Assembly (NCBI GenBank): GCA_002774355.1
Contig: PEYN01000073.1
Span: 1 to 38,920 of the forward strand
Direction: 5' to 3'
Length of the DNA: 38,920 bases
From: Candidatus Marinimicrobia bacterium CG08_land_8_20_14_0_20_45_22
Lineage (GTDB): Bacteria > Fidelibacterota > UBA2242
Below, piece by piece: positions 27,477 through 36,700 of the stretch (positions are counted from its first letter, which is position 1; each line of letters begins with the position of its first letter). The translations under genes and the position numbers were made by a program. A model generated the notes under the pieces. The model was not told the origin of the DNA and made no database searches. It saw nothing but the letters and a program-made list of their open reading frames with translations.

Positions 27477-28769
27477 ATGCATATTTATTCGTTCGACATT
27501 TACAGCTATATTTTTTTTGCAACGACGATTATCGCAGTAATTGTTGGCTTTGCACTCTGGCCACGCCGTGAAATAAAAGGCGCACTTTGGTTATTCTTCC
27601 TCGAAGTCGCCGCCGCTCAATGGGCATTTAGTCTCGCTATTGAGACTGCGGCCGCCACCGAATCTTTAAAATACTTTTGGAGTGCTGTCGCTTACTTTGG
27701 AACCACATCCGTTCCCGTGTTCTTTTTTCTTTTCGGATTTGAGTATCATCATAGTAAGAACTCGATCTCTAGGAAAGCGCTCTATTTCTTCGCAGTTATT
27801 TACATTGTCATAATGGTCATGACGTTTACTAATCATCTCCACCATTTACTATGGCCTAGCATTACTATCAATTCTGAAACAAATCTTGCAGTTTACAGTC
27901 ACGGCTTGTTCTGGTGGCTATTATACGCATACGAATACATACTTATCTTTGGCGGATTTTATTTTCTCATCAATGCGGCTTTCCGATATGGCGCTTTTTA
28001 CACGCTCCAGAACCTTGCTCTTATCGTAGGCGCCATTCTACCCATAACCGGGAATCTGATCTATGTTTTTGGGAAAAATCCGATTTCTGGGATAGATTGG
28101 ACGCCCGTTGGGTTCGCTTTGTCAGGAGTCCTCCTTGCGTGGGGCATTCTAAATCTGAAATTTTTTAAACTTGCCCCAATTGCTAGAACCGTTATCGTGG
28201 AAAACATGGTTGACGGCGTCATTGTATTGGATTCAAAAAACCAAATCGTTGATACAAATCCTGCGTGTTCGATCATCTTGCAACGCGATATCAAACAGAT
28301 AATTGGCTCAGATATTTACCAATTATTCCCTTTAACATTCGATTTGGATCAATTTTTACAATCTATAGATTATTTGCAAAAAGAAATCGACCTAAGCAAT
28401 ATAAAACCGGTACATAACTATGAATTACGACTTTCTATCATTCACGACCGGTTTAATCGAATGATTGGAAAAATTCTGGTTCTCCGCGACATAACCGAAC
28501 AGAAAAAGATTGAAGCGGAACGGGAGAAACTCATCACTGAACTTCAGAATGCAACGAATAAAGCCAAAACGTTAAGCGGTCTCTTGCCGATCTGCGCCAG
28601 CTGCAAAAAAATCCGTGACGATGAAGGTTACTGGCACAACGTCGAAGAATACATCCAAACTCATTCCGAAGCTGATTTTACTCACGGAATCTGTCCGGAG
28701 TGTATGCAAAAATATTACCCGGATATCGCCGCAAAGGTTAAATCTCGCCAAGATAAAAAAACCGGTTAG
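27477..28769 (+). CDS. Membrane PAS sensor with seven-helix N-terminal domain and C-terminal CxxC module, no kinase
   Basis: About 430 residues. Seven or eight membrane helices (about 8-225) resemble the histidine-kinase N-terminal 7TM domain. A PAS domain follows (about 240-345; MVDGVIVLDSKNQIVDTNPAC, LVLRDITEQKK), then a short coiled coil. The end is a module with LPICASCKKIRDDEGYWHNVE, HGICPECMQKYYP, giving two CxxC pairs. That ending is common on PAS and response-regulator proteins of environmental bacteria. No DHp, HATPase, GGDEF or helix-turn-helix is present, so it must signal through a partner or sense metal or redox. The ATG at 27477 is chosen over a GTG two codons earlier; TATAAA at 27449-27454 may be a -10 box. 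Confidence 0.75.
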   Translation: MHIYSFDIYSYIFFATTIIAVIVGFALWPRREIKGALWLFFLEVAAAQWAFSLAIETAAATESLKYFWSAVAYFGTTSVPVFFFLFGFEYHHSKNSISRKALYFFAVIYIVIMVMTFTNHLHHLLWPSITINSETNLAVYSHGLFWWLLYAYEYILIFGGFYFLINAAFRYGAFYTLQNLALIVGAILPITGNLIYVFGKNPISGIDWTPVGFALSGVLLAWGILNLKFFKLAPIARTVIVENMVDGVIVLDSKNQIVDTNPACSIILQRDIKQIIGSDIYQLFPLTFDLDQFLQSIDYLQKEIDLSNIKPVHNYELRLSIIHDRFNRMIGKILVLRDITEQKKIEAEREKLITELQNATNKAKTLSGLLPICASCKKIRDDEGYWHNVEEYIQTHSEADFTHGICPECMQKYYPDIAAKVKSRQDKKTG

Positions 28770-28802
28770 CACCTTATTACTTAAAATACAGGTTATGTCT
28801 CT

Positions 28803-29156
28803 TTAAAAATGGTTGGCTAACTTCAGTCCGACAATTCCGGAAAGTATAACAACGATGCAGACGATTCGAAAAAGAGTGGCCGGTTCGTGAAATAACAGAA
28901 TTCCAAGCATCGCCGTTCCAACGACACCGATTCCCGTCCAAACTGCATACGCCGTCCCGATCGGAATAATCCTGATTGCCATCGATAATAGACCAAAAAT
29001 TATAAACATCGCAGTTATTGTATAGATTGAAGGTATCAGTCTCGAAAAACCTTCCGTATATTTCATTCCGACTGCCCATACCACCTCAAAAAGTCCGGCA
29101 ATAATCAGAATTATCCAAGATGCATTTGAACACAGTTTAACCGATAGATTCAGCAT
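28803..29156 (-). CDS. gdx: Guanidinium exporter of the SMR family (Gdx/SugE)
   Basis: The protein is a four-helix SMR transporter of 117 residues. Its body is very close to E. coli SugE/Gdx: [25 protein letters not shown] with the essential glutamate in the first helix, then [25 protein letters not shown] and a final [13 protein letters not shown]. Gdx proteins export guanidinium ions in exchange for protons; the Gdx-type first helix separates it from EmrE-type drug pumps. About 12 extra residues precede the usual SWIIL start; no nearer in-frame ATG exists. I see no guanidine riboswitch in the upstream 210 bases. Confidence 0.88.
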   Translation of the reverse strand: MLNLSVKLCSNASWIILIIAGLFEVVWAVGMKYTEGFSRLIPSIYTITAMFIIFGLLSMAIRIIPIGTAYAVWTGIGVVGTAMLGILLFHEPATLFRIVCIVVILSGIVGLKLANHF

Positions 29157-29367
29157 TTCTTTCTCTTTCTAGCCACAAAGTCACAAGGGCACAATGACCG
29201 TCGCAAATTCTTTGCGACCTTCCTCATTACTTTATCCCAAACTTATCCGCCAAGGCGGACAGGCTCGCTAATTTACTCACAATTTTATCATCCTATTCAA
29301 CAATACATTCAATCCGCCAAAGGAGAACAAGTCCAATCGACCCCGCAGTCTTTTCCTGCTTTCTAAT
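29157..29367. repeat. Gene-free interval with two small perfect dyads
   Basis: This 211-base stretch between the AmmeMemoRadiSam fusion gene and gdx holds no gene. It contains GTCGCAAA-ttc-TTTGCGAC (29200-29218, 8-bp stem) and TCCGCC-aa-GGCGGA (29246-29259, 6-bp stem). Compact dyads with tiny loops like these are typical of dispersed REP-like elements. A candidate minus-strand promoter for gdx (TTGAAT near 29311, TAAAAT near 29283) is weak. Confidence 0.4.
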
Positions 29368-30882
29368 TTATTTCTCATTGACCGTTTCCCGATTAAAAAC
29401 CTGCGCTGAAAATATCTGAATTTCGGCGCTTTTATCTTTCCATGCATCACGAGGAAGTCCTGCTTTCAGACAAGTTTGTCCCAGAAACGTCTCTCTATCC
29501 CAGCCGTAATCAGTAGCAACCTGCGGAAGGAGTAGCCCCTGATAATAACCGCGACGAATGATGATGCCATGTTTCCCGACTTCGATCACATTCGGATTTG
29601 TGATTACTTCTGGAACAGTAAGAACGGAAACTTCGACGGTGATATCTTTCAGTTCGCGTTCTGAAACAGGCTGAAATCGCGGGTCTTCCAGCGCCGCCGA
29701 TTTAGCGACTTTCATTACCGTTTCATAAAGCGGATAAATCGGTAAAATATATCCGATACATCCGCGCAATTCGTGATTCTTTTCGAGCGTCACGAACGCG
29801 CCGCGATTTTCTTTCATTTTCGGTGGAATTTCTTTGAGATTTGGCATCGATTGGCTGGTTACAACCGCTTTGACCGTCGCTTCGGCGAGATCCAATAGCC
29901 AAACTTGTTCGTCATGCTTCAGTTCGCCTTTATTCAAGATTGATGAATCAATTCTCACTTCCTCTTTTACCTTCTCATTTCGATACATCACCGCGGCACA
30001 ATATCCGACGACTTGTGATTTACTCCCGCCGGGAACGTCGCCGCTATTTGCGTATTTCAGAATTTTTACGCGATTGGCTCCCACTTTTTGAGCGGCAATC
30101 ATAATGGCTACGACCGCCGCGCCGCCGCAAGCTTCATAATCACGCTCGTACAATCCAGTATAAAGCGCTTTTGGATTCATCCGTTCGATCTGCGTCATAA
30201 ATTTCTGATCGATCGCCTTGCACTGGTTGTACGGATGATAATGCGAAAGATCGGTGGATGCGATGAGAAGAACATTTTCCTTCGAGGCGATCTCGCCCAA
30301 TTTTTGACCCAGCGATTCGATCACTTGATAATCCATCGTTCCAATGACAATCGGAATAATAGGCACATTTCCGAAAATGGTTTGCAGAAACGGCAACTGA
30401 ATTTCCAGCGCATGTTCGCCGCGCTCCAGCATTTTCGCAACATGACCGACCGATGAGAATTTTACTAACCCGTTTTTCGTCTCGCAAAGCGCCGCCAACT
30501 TTTTATCAACAGGCATCTTGCCAAGCGGTGTAACATAAGAATCGCCGGGATAAATTGCGGCATACTGAAAATATTCGATATGCGACGGAGAGACAACAAT
30601 AACCGCGTCGTATTTCTGATCTTTGACCTCGTTGTAGGCATAAGCCGCGACCTGCCCGCTGTAAAATATTCCGGCATGCGGAGCAATCAGCGCGATGGGC
30701 TTGACACTTAGAATCTTCTTCCCTGTCTGGCTAAAAAACCGCTGAAGCGTGGCGGATAATTCACCGAGATTGTCGGGGTAAAACGATCCTGCCGCCGCCG
30801 GTTGCCTGTCCTGCGCTCCTGCGGCACGAAACATCAGGCAGACGAAAAGCAACAGAAACGAAAAAGTAAATAGGTGATTCAT
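29368..30882 (-). CDS. amrB-amrA: AmmeMemoRadiSam proteins B and A fused (Memo plus AMMECR1), exported
   Basis: The 504-residue protein begins with a Sec signal peptide (1-23, LLLFVCLMFRAAGA). A Memo domain (about 28-302) has PHAGIFYSG at 68-76, SPSH at 98-101, GEHALEIQLPFL at 155-166, STDLSHYH at 209-216 and a conserved-type cysteine at 252. An AMMECR1 domain (about 325-500) has LRGCIG at 372-377. In many genomes these are two genes of the AmmeMemoRadiSam set, whose biochemical job is not established. The start at 30882 has GGAGGT before it, built from the last codons of the radical SAM gene one base upstream. A longer frame inside that gene was rejected. Confidence 0.9.
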   Translation of the reverse strand: MNHLFTFSFLLLFVCLMFRAAGAQDRQPAAAGSFYPDNLGELSATLQRFFSQTGKKILSVKPIALIAPHAGIFYSGQVAAYAYNEVKDQKYDAVIVVSPSHIEYFQYAAIYPGDSYVTPLGKMPVDKKLAALCETKNGLVKFSSVGHVAKMLERGEHALEIQLPFLQTIFGNVPIIPIVIGTMDYQVIESLGQKLGEIASKENVLLIASTDLSHYHPYNQCKAIDQKFMTQIERMNPKALYTGLYERDYEACGGAAVVAIMIAAQKVGANRVKILKYANSGDVPGGSKSQVVGYCAAVMYRNEKVKEEVRIDSSILNKGELKHDEQVWLLDLAEATVKAVVTSQSMPNLKEIPPKMKENRGAFVTLEKNHELRGCIGYILPIYPLYETVMKVAKSAALEDPRFQPVSERELKDITVEVSVLTVPEVITNPNVIEVGKHGIIIRRGYYQGLLLPQVATDYGWDRETFLGQTCLKAGLPRDAWKDKSAEIQIFSAQVFNRETVNEK

Positions 30883-30883
30883 A

Positions 30884-32053
30884 TTACCTCCAGATTCCGG
30901 GAATTTTTGCTTGACAAACGCTGCACTTTCCATCGACAATTTTATTAGAGATGACAGAAAAACCAGCGCGTTCGATTAAGAGACTTCCGCAGTAAGGACA
31001 GTACGTATTCTCCTTCTTATTTGGGGGAACATTCCCGATGTAAACGTACTGAATTCCCGCTTCCCGCGCAATTTCGTAAGCCGTTTCCAGCGTCCGCGTC
31101 GGCGTTGGTGGAAGATTATTCATCTGATAATGCGGATAAAAGCGCGTAAAATGAACCGGCGTGTCGGTTCCAAGATTATTCACGACCCAGCGACTTAACT
31201 CGCGCAAAGAATTGCGATCATCATTCTGCGTTGGAATGACCAAATTGACGATTTCCAACCAAACGCCCTGTTCTTTAATCCGAACCATCGTATCAAGGAC
31301 AGGCTTCATCGACCCTGAGACAACTTCTGAATAGAATTTTTCCGAAAACGCCTTAAAATCGACCTTATATGCGGAAAGAACTTTGCATAAATCCAGCAGA
31401 GGCTGTTTTTGGATAAATCCATTGGAAATCATCACGCTGTGAACGCCGCGTTGTTTGGCAAGCGCCGCCGTGTCAAGAATATATTCAATAAAAATCGTCG
31501 GCTCGTTATAGGTAAAGGCTATCGTCGGCGACTGTTGGGATTTCGTCAAACTGACTAAGGCTTCTGGGGACAAATATTCGAATGGGATATCTTCCGGCTT
31601 AACCTGTGCAATATTCCAATTCTGGCAGAATTTGCATTGAACATTACATCCGGCAGTGGCAACCGAAACCGCCGTCGTTCCCGGCAAAAAGTGGAATAGC
31701 GGTTTTTTCTCGATCGGATCGAGGTTAATTGTACATAACCTTCCGTAAACTAATGTGTGATAGACGCCATCCCGGTTTTCGCGCACCCTGCAATAACCGC
31801 GTTGTCCCGGCGAAACGATGCAACTCTTCGGGCAAAGCTGACACTGAATGTTCTTCCCATCCAACTTTTTATAATAGCGAGCCTCACGAATGTACGGCTG
31901 TTCCGATTTCCCGGCAAAGGCATCACAAACAAATGTCGGCGCTATGACCACTCCGGCTAAACCTGTTGCCATTTTCAGGCAAAAGTCACGGCGAGACTGA
32001 TCGACGCCATCAGCCAATGAGTCGCTCGTTTTGATAAATTTTCGTTTTTTCAT
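30884..32053 (-). CDS. amrS: AmmeMemoRadiSam system radical SAM enzyme with Tat signal
   Basis: The 389-residue protein has a twin-arginine signal, SRRDFCLKMATGLAGVVIAP (20-39). A cysteine-rich N-terminal segment follows (CQLCPKSCIV, GYCRVREN), then the radical SAM motif CNVQCKFC with cysteines at 136, 140 and 143, GG-less but typical TIAFTYNEPTIF, and FTRFYPHY. A C-terminal CPYCG...CSVC zinc or iron module ends in IPGIWR. It matches the radical SAM member of the AmmeMemoRadiSam system and is followed one base later by the fused B/A gene. The ATG at 32053 (MKKRKF) was preferred to a GTG five codons upstream. The modified substrate is unknown. Confidence 0.9.
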   Translation of the reverse strand: MKKRKFIKTSDSLADGVDQSRRDFCLKMATGLAGVVIAPTFVCDAFAGKSEQPYIREARYYKKLDGKNIQCQLCPKSCIVSPGQRGYCRVRENRDGVYHTLVYGRLCTINLDPIEKKPLFHFLPGTTAVSVATAGCNVQCKFCQNWNIAQVKPEDIPFEYLSPEALVSLTKSQQSPTIAFTYNEPTIFIEYILDTAALAKQRGVHSVMISNGFIQKQPLLDLCKVLSAYKVDFKAFSEKFYSEVVSGSMKPVLDTMVRIKEQGVWLEIVNLVIPTQNDDRNSLRELSRWVVNNLGTDTPVHFTRFYPHYQMNNLPPTPTRTLETAYEIAREAGIQYVYIGNVPPNKKENTYCPYCGSLLIERAGFSVISNKIVDGKCSVCQAKIPGIWR

Positions 32054-32089
32054 CGCTACACTTACCACCAGAAATTAATTGGTATTGAA

Positions 32090-32516
32090 ATCGAATTCAA
32101 GAGCAAATATATTGTTTTTTCCATATATTCGCTTACTCACTGACAGATAAGGAAGTTAGCAGTAAAAATTTTCTTGGTTCTTTCCACATTCCGTTTACAT
32201 TTGTCCCATAATGAGTTTTTATGCAATGTATTGTTCCGCGCTGATGATTTAGTCATTGCGCAATTTGAGAAGCCTGATGAAGAACCAAAGTCTATCGTCC
32301 CGCTCCGCAAAGTCTTTCTGAAATATCCGTTTCAGGTTTAGTCCTGAACCTGCCTAACGACAAATCAGGTGGAATCAAGAAGATTTCATGAATACGAATT
32401 GCACCGATAACAAAAAAAGGAAATGGAATGGACAATCCCACAGGAATCCTGTTTTTTCCTATGTTTCGTTCCATCTTTCCCGTCACTCCCCGGAAAGCGC
32501 CGAACTATCTAAAATC
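32090..32516. other. Gene-poor stretch upstream of the tandem repeat
   Basis: I see no supportable gene here. A stop-bounded plus-strand frame ending at the TAG near 32342 reads LVIAQFEKPDEEPKSIVPLR and could be a decayed gene end, but it has no start codon. A 6-bp hairpin, CAGGTT/AACCTG, is near 32333-32352. Confidence 0.3.
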
Positions 32517-32747
32517 GAGAACAACCTCATTGCGGATGAGAATGGTTCCATTCCTGATTAGAATAACGCCTTTCCGGATGTGAACGACTTCATTCCGAAG
32601 CAGAATAACTCCTTTCCTGATGAGAACAACCCATTTCCGGAAAGGAATAACTCCATTCCTGATGAGAACAATTCCACTTCTTGCGGGAATGATCTCATTA
32701 TTGGAAAGAATGACCGCATCACGGAAACGAATGGCGTTCTGCAGAAC
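32517..32747. repeat. Eleven-unit 21-bp degenerate tandem repeat
   Basis: Eleven directly adjacent 21-base units have the approximate consensus GAGAATAACTCCATTCCTGA plus T. Central units (32601-32663) are most alike; the last three are strongly diverged. In the plus frame each unit reads like ENNSIPD, with AAY (asparagine) at codon two of all eleven, but a TAG interrupts unit three. In the minus frame the array stays open and reads IRNGVIL repeats (frame 32505-32756 from a possible ATG). There are no spacers, so it is not CRISPR. It ends about 100 bases before the gene at 32846. Confidence 0.85.
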
Positions 32748-32845
32748 TTTTACCATGAAATCCCGCTCGAATCTGACCATCGAATTCCAGATACTGGAAA
32801 GATAGAAAACAGAAAAAGAACAAGAAAAAACAGAAGGAGGCCGAA

Positions 32846-33520
32846 ATGGCAATGTCACAAAGTAACGTAATTCAGGATGCGGGGGTCGCGCTGGCCGCCG
32901 CGAAGAATCATGCAACGGAACTTGCAGAGGTCGGTATCACCACCGAAGATGTTGGGCGCGTCGAAACGCTCATTACAACCCTGACGGAGAAGGATTTCCA
33001 GCATAAGGAGAGCATAAGCCACGTCAGGCGGCTGACCGACGAACAGAACCTGCTGATTGGAAGAGGCCAGTTCATCATCGGGAAAATTCAATCCGCCGCA
33101 AAGGTGCAATTTTTCCGCAACAAGAACGTCCTGATCGAATTCCACATCGGAAAAGAAAAAGACAAAACCGTCGCCGAGGTCCTGAACGAATTGGGGTACA
33201 TGAAGGGACTGATGGTAACCTATGCGTCTCAACTGACGGCACGCGGCATCAAAGAGGTTGATTTGACGGAACTCAATGCCTGCCACACGGAACTTCAGGA
33301 GAAAGACCGCGAACAGGAAAACGCCAAACGCCTGCAAGTCCAGATTGGCGCAGAACGGAACGCGGCTCTCGCCGAATTGAAAGACGCGGTGGCGCTGATT
33401 CGTCAGTCCGCCAAGACTTGTTTCCGCGGAAATAAGACGATCCTCAACGAATTCAAGTCAATTCTCAAGGCGCGGAAACCGAAAACTCCGGACACGCCCG
33501 TACCGCCCGAAAACGCCTGA
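32846..33520 (+). CDS. Unknown helical protein made of two copies of one module
   Basis: I do not recognise a family. The 224-residue protein is predicted to be almost wholly helical, with no signal or membrane segment. Residues about 25-101 and 129-205 align without gaps at an offset of 104: LTEKD with LQEKD, DEQN with AERN, SAAKVQFFRNKNVLIEF with QSAKTCFRGNKTILNEF. The module ends in a basic F-x-x-NK-x-x-L-x-EF motif. A proline-rich tail (PKTPDTPVPPENA) closes it. AAGGAGG seven bases before ATG gives one of the strongest Shine-Dalgarno sites in the window. Base composition is visibly richer in G+C than the neighbours, a sign of separate origin. A hairpin follows at 33562. Confidence 0.75.
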   Translation: MAMSQSNVIQDAGVALAAAKNHATELAEVGITTEDVGRVETLITTLTEKDFQHKESISHVRRLTDEQNLLIGRGQFIIGKIQSAAKVQFFRNKNVLIEFHIGKEKDKTVAEVLNELGYMKGLMVTYASQLTARGIKEVDLTELNACHTELQEKDREQENAKRLQVQIGAERNAALAELKDAVALIRQSAKTCFRGNKTILNEFKSILKARKPKTPDTPVPPENA

Positions 33521-33561
33521 TGCGCGTTTGACAAGGAAACCGAATCACAAGTCGTCCAAAA

Positions 33562-33589
33562 GCCTTCCGAAGGAAAACCTTCGGAAGGC
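33562..33589. terminator. Perfect 12-bp hairpin after the duplicated-module gene
   Basis: GCCTTCCGAAGG and CCTTCGGAAGGC pair perfectly around an AAAA loop, 41 bases after the stop at 33520. The plus strand lacks a U-run after the stem, while the minus strand has TTTT. It is probably a terminator or RNA-stabilising hairpin for the upstream gene. The stretch 33590-33720 shows no gene. Confidence 0.6.
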
Positions 33590-33720
33590 CGGATTCCTAT
33601 TTGAAAAGATAACGTGGGCGGTATGTTTTTTTCTCTTTCGTTTTCTTCCTACAGCCCGCGACTGTTTAAACTGTGAAAATCTGCTTGTTTCATGTTGGAA
33701 AATAAGTTACAACCTTTCTC

Positions 33721-33749
33721 TTGACATGAAAGATATTCCTTTGTAAAAT
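33721..33749 (+). promoter_or_regulatory. Near-consensus sigma-70 promoter of the restriction operon
   Basis: TTGACA (33721-33726) and TAAAAT (33744-33749) are exactly 17 bases apart. Transcription would begin near 33756, downstream of the first in-frame ATG at 33748. The second ATG at 33772 is therefore the likely start, with a leader of about 16 bases. Confidence 0.75.
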
Positions 33750-33771
33750 GACAATGAAGGCATTTTTTACA

Positions 33772-36700
33772 ATGAATACTGAAAATCCAATATTAAACAG
33801 TCCTTATAATGAACCCCTTCTGCATTACGCAACCGATACCGACGGCGCGCTGAACTATAGCGACATCCGTCCGGGAAGACGAATCTTCACACCTGATATT
33901 CAGGTCATTCCGACCAAACAGGGTCCTCAATCGGAAATCTTTGAGGTCAACGACACGCCAGGACAATACGGGAGTCACCTCATCAATCTCTGCCGGAGAG
34001 AAGTAGGGATCTGGAGAAATCAAAACTATCCCAACACAACCAGGGTCACCAAAGAACTTCTGATCTTTTGGTTTGAAAATCCAGATAGACACGCAGTTAA
34101 AAAACTATTCTTTGCTCAACGGGAAGCTATCGAAACAGCCGTCTGGTTAAATGAAGTCGCGGACAAATCAAACGCCGGGCAAAACATCCTGAATGTAATT
34201 CAGGAAGGACAGCGAAAAGAAATTGATGATCTTTCAAGTCAACTTCCCAGAATTGCTTTTAAAATGGCGACGGGAACCGGGAAAACGGTCGTTATTGCCT
34301 GCTTCATTCTCTATCACTATTTCAACAGACAGGAATATCGCAACGACACACGCTTTGCCGATTACTTCTTAGTACTTACGCCCGGAGTGACCATCAAAGA
34401 CCGTCTGGGTGTTTTGTTCGTTGATACCAACCATAAAAATCCGAACGAAATTGAAGATTACTATCACATTCGAGGATTAACGCCAAAACATCTCGAAACT
34501 CGACTTGAAAACCTCAACGCACGATTGATTGTTACAAATTATCATACTTTTGAACCAAAAACACTACAAGGTAACAAGCGTGGTGTCTATGATGGAAAAG
34601 TTGATTTGAACGGAAATAAGATTGATTCCGGGAATTCAGAGGATTTTTCAATTGTCGTTAAAAGAACTTTGGGAAAATTCAAATCCGGAACCCGTTTGCT
34701 CATTATCAACGACGAAGCACATCACTGCTATTTGCCAAAGTCAAAGGGAAAGACCTCTGACAACGAAGAATCCGATGAAAACGCCCGCGCCGCCGTCTGG
34801 TTTACCGGTATCAAAGAAATTTCACGGCGATTCAAAGTCCAGCAAGTGTATGATCTTTCTGCGACTCCATACTACCTTAAAGGTTCCGGCTATCAGGCGT
34901 ATGATTTATTCCCGTGGACGGTTATCGATTTTGGATTGATAGAGGCTATCGAATCCGGGCTTGTTAAGATTCCATTTATCCCGGAAAGCGATAATACTCA
35001 AGAATTGAAAATGCCAGTTCTTCGTAACTTGTATGAACATATAAAAAATGATTTACCTCAAAAGGGACAAAAGCGAAGGAAATCAGAAGCAAAAGAAGAA
35101 GGTTCTAACGTAAAGGAACTTCCACCAAAATTACCCAGACTGCTTAAAATTGCTTTAGATCAATTCTATGAACACTATGAAGATTATGATAAAGGGTGCC
35201 GCGAACAACAGGAAGAAGCCAAAAACCTGTTGACGTCACCCCCCGTTTTTATTATTGTTTGCAATAATACGTCCGTTTCAAAAGAAGTTTATAAATATAT
35301 CGCTGGTTATGAATTCGAAGATCCCAACGGAGCGGTTCGGACTGTTCCCGGTATCAAGGAAATGTTCTCCAATTATGACATCTCAACTGGCAGACCATTA
35401 AAACGTCCACCAACACTGTTAATCGATAGTGATGCTCTCGAAAACAACAACCAGATCAATGATGATTTTAAAAAAATTTTCGCATCGGAAATCGGAGAAT
35501 TCAAACGCGATTATGTCAGGATACACGGACAGGGCAGCACTGAAAAAATCACCGAAACCGAAATCCTGCGCGAGGTCGTTAACACGGTTGGAAAGCCGGG
35601 GAAATTAGGCTCCCATATTCGGTGTGTAGTATCTGTCTCGATGCTGACAGAAGGCTGGGACGCCAACACCGTAACCCATATCATGGGCATTCGCGCTTTT
35701 GGCTCTCAATTGCTATGCGAACAGGTCGCCGGTCGCGCTTTGCGCCGGGTGAACTATACTCTGAAAGGATATGACAAAGAAGGCAACCCAACGGAAGATA
35801 AACGTAAAATCACGGCCTACAAATTTCCCCCGGAATATGCCCACATTATCGGAGTTCCTTTTAAAATGTTCAAAGGTGGAAAAACTCCACCACCACCGCC
35901 ACCGCAAAAAACAACAAAAATATTTGCGATGGAAGCAAGGCAATCTTTATATGAGATTACTTTTCCGAATGTTGTCGGCTATCGTATAGATAATACCGAT
36001 GGTAAAATAACACATGATTTTTCAGGTATCGAGAATTTCCAGATTCAGGGAAATATGACGCCGATCCGTACCAAATTAGCCAACGCATTTTCCCCGCAGG
36101 AAATCGAATTAAAAATCCAAAGTGTTCTGGAGAAAAGAGACGCCGAAATTATCTTCTGGCTTACCAAAGAACTCATCAATGTCCATTTCAGTGATGACGA
36201 TGGTAATAAACAATTCCAAAAATTCGGGAAACTGAAAAAAATCGTCGAAGAATGGTATAAGACCAAAGTGGAACTTCTCAATATACGCGGTGATCAGTAT
36301 AAACGACTGCTTTATTTCGAAAATCTTAAAACCGTTGTAGATCATATTGCACGTGGAATTAATACCGATAAAAACACCTCTGACTTTATCCGGCCGTTTT
36401 TTAACTACTACAACAAATTCAACAGCACTAAGTACGTTTTCGGCCAAACCACTAAAGAGGTTTATTGGACTACTAAAAGCCACGTGAATGCCGTTGTTAT
36501 GGATAGCGGATGGGAAGGTATAGCCGCCAAGTCACTCGAGGAATTGGACGAAGTTGTTTCCTATGTGAAAAATCAGTTTCTCGGATTGGCAATTCCTTAT
36601 GTTAAAGATGGCAAGGATCATTCGTACTTCCCTGATTTTGTCGCTCGGGTCATTGGAAAAGACAGTAAATCGAAAAACCTGCTGATTGAAATCTCCGGCA

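Noticed and set aside
29157-29367. Guanidine riboswitch upstream of gdx
   Set aside because: I could not find the ykkC-type or mini-ykkC signature (paired hairpins with ACGR loops); the dyads present have loops of two or three bases.
32292-32486. Minus-strand frame of 64 codons
   Set aside because: No ribosome-binding site and no recognisable sequence; it overlaps low-information DNA before the repeat.
32517-32747. Possible CRISPR array
   Set aside because: Units are contiguous 21-mers without spacers, and no cas genes are near.
32580-32870. Plus-strand open frame of 96 codons across the 21-bp repeat
   Set aside because: It begins with GTG without a ribosome-binding site, is cut from the first repeat units by a TAG, and overlaps the well-supported start at 32846 in another frame.
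32756-32915. N-terminal extension of the minus-strand repeat frame
   Set aside because: It is antisense to the start of the 32846 gene and its leader, and has no ribosome-binding site; only the repeat-covering part is worth keeping in mind.
33528-33746. Plus-strand frame of 72 codons
   Set aside because: It spans the palindromic hairpin and the promoter of the next operon and has no start signals.
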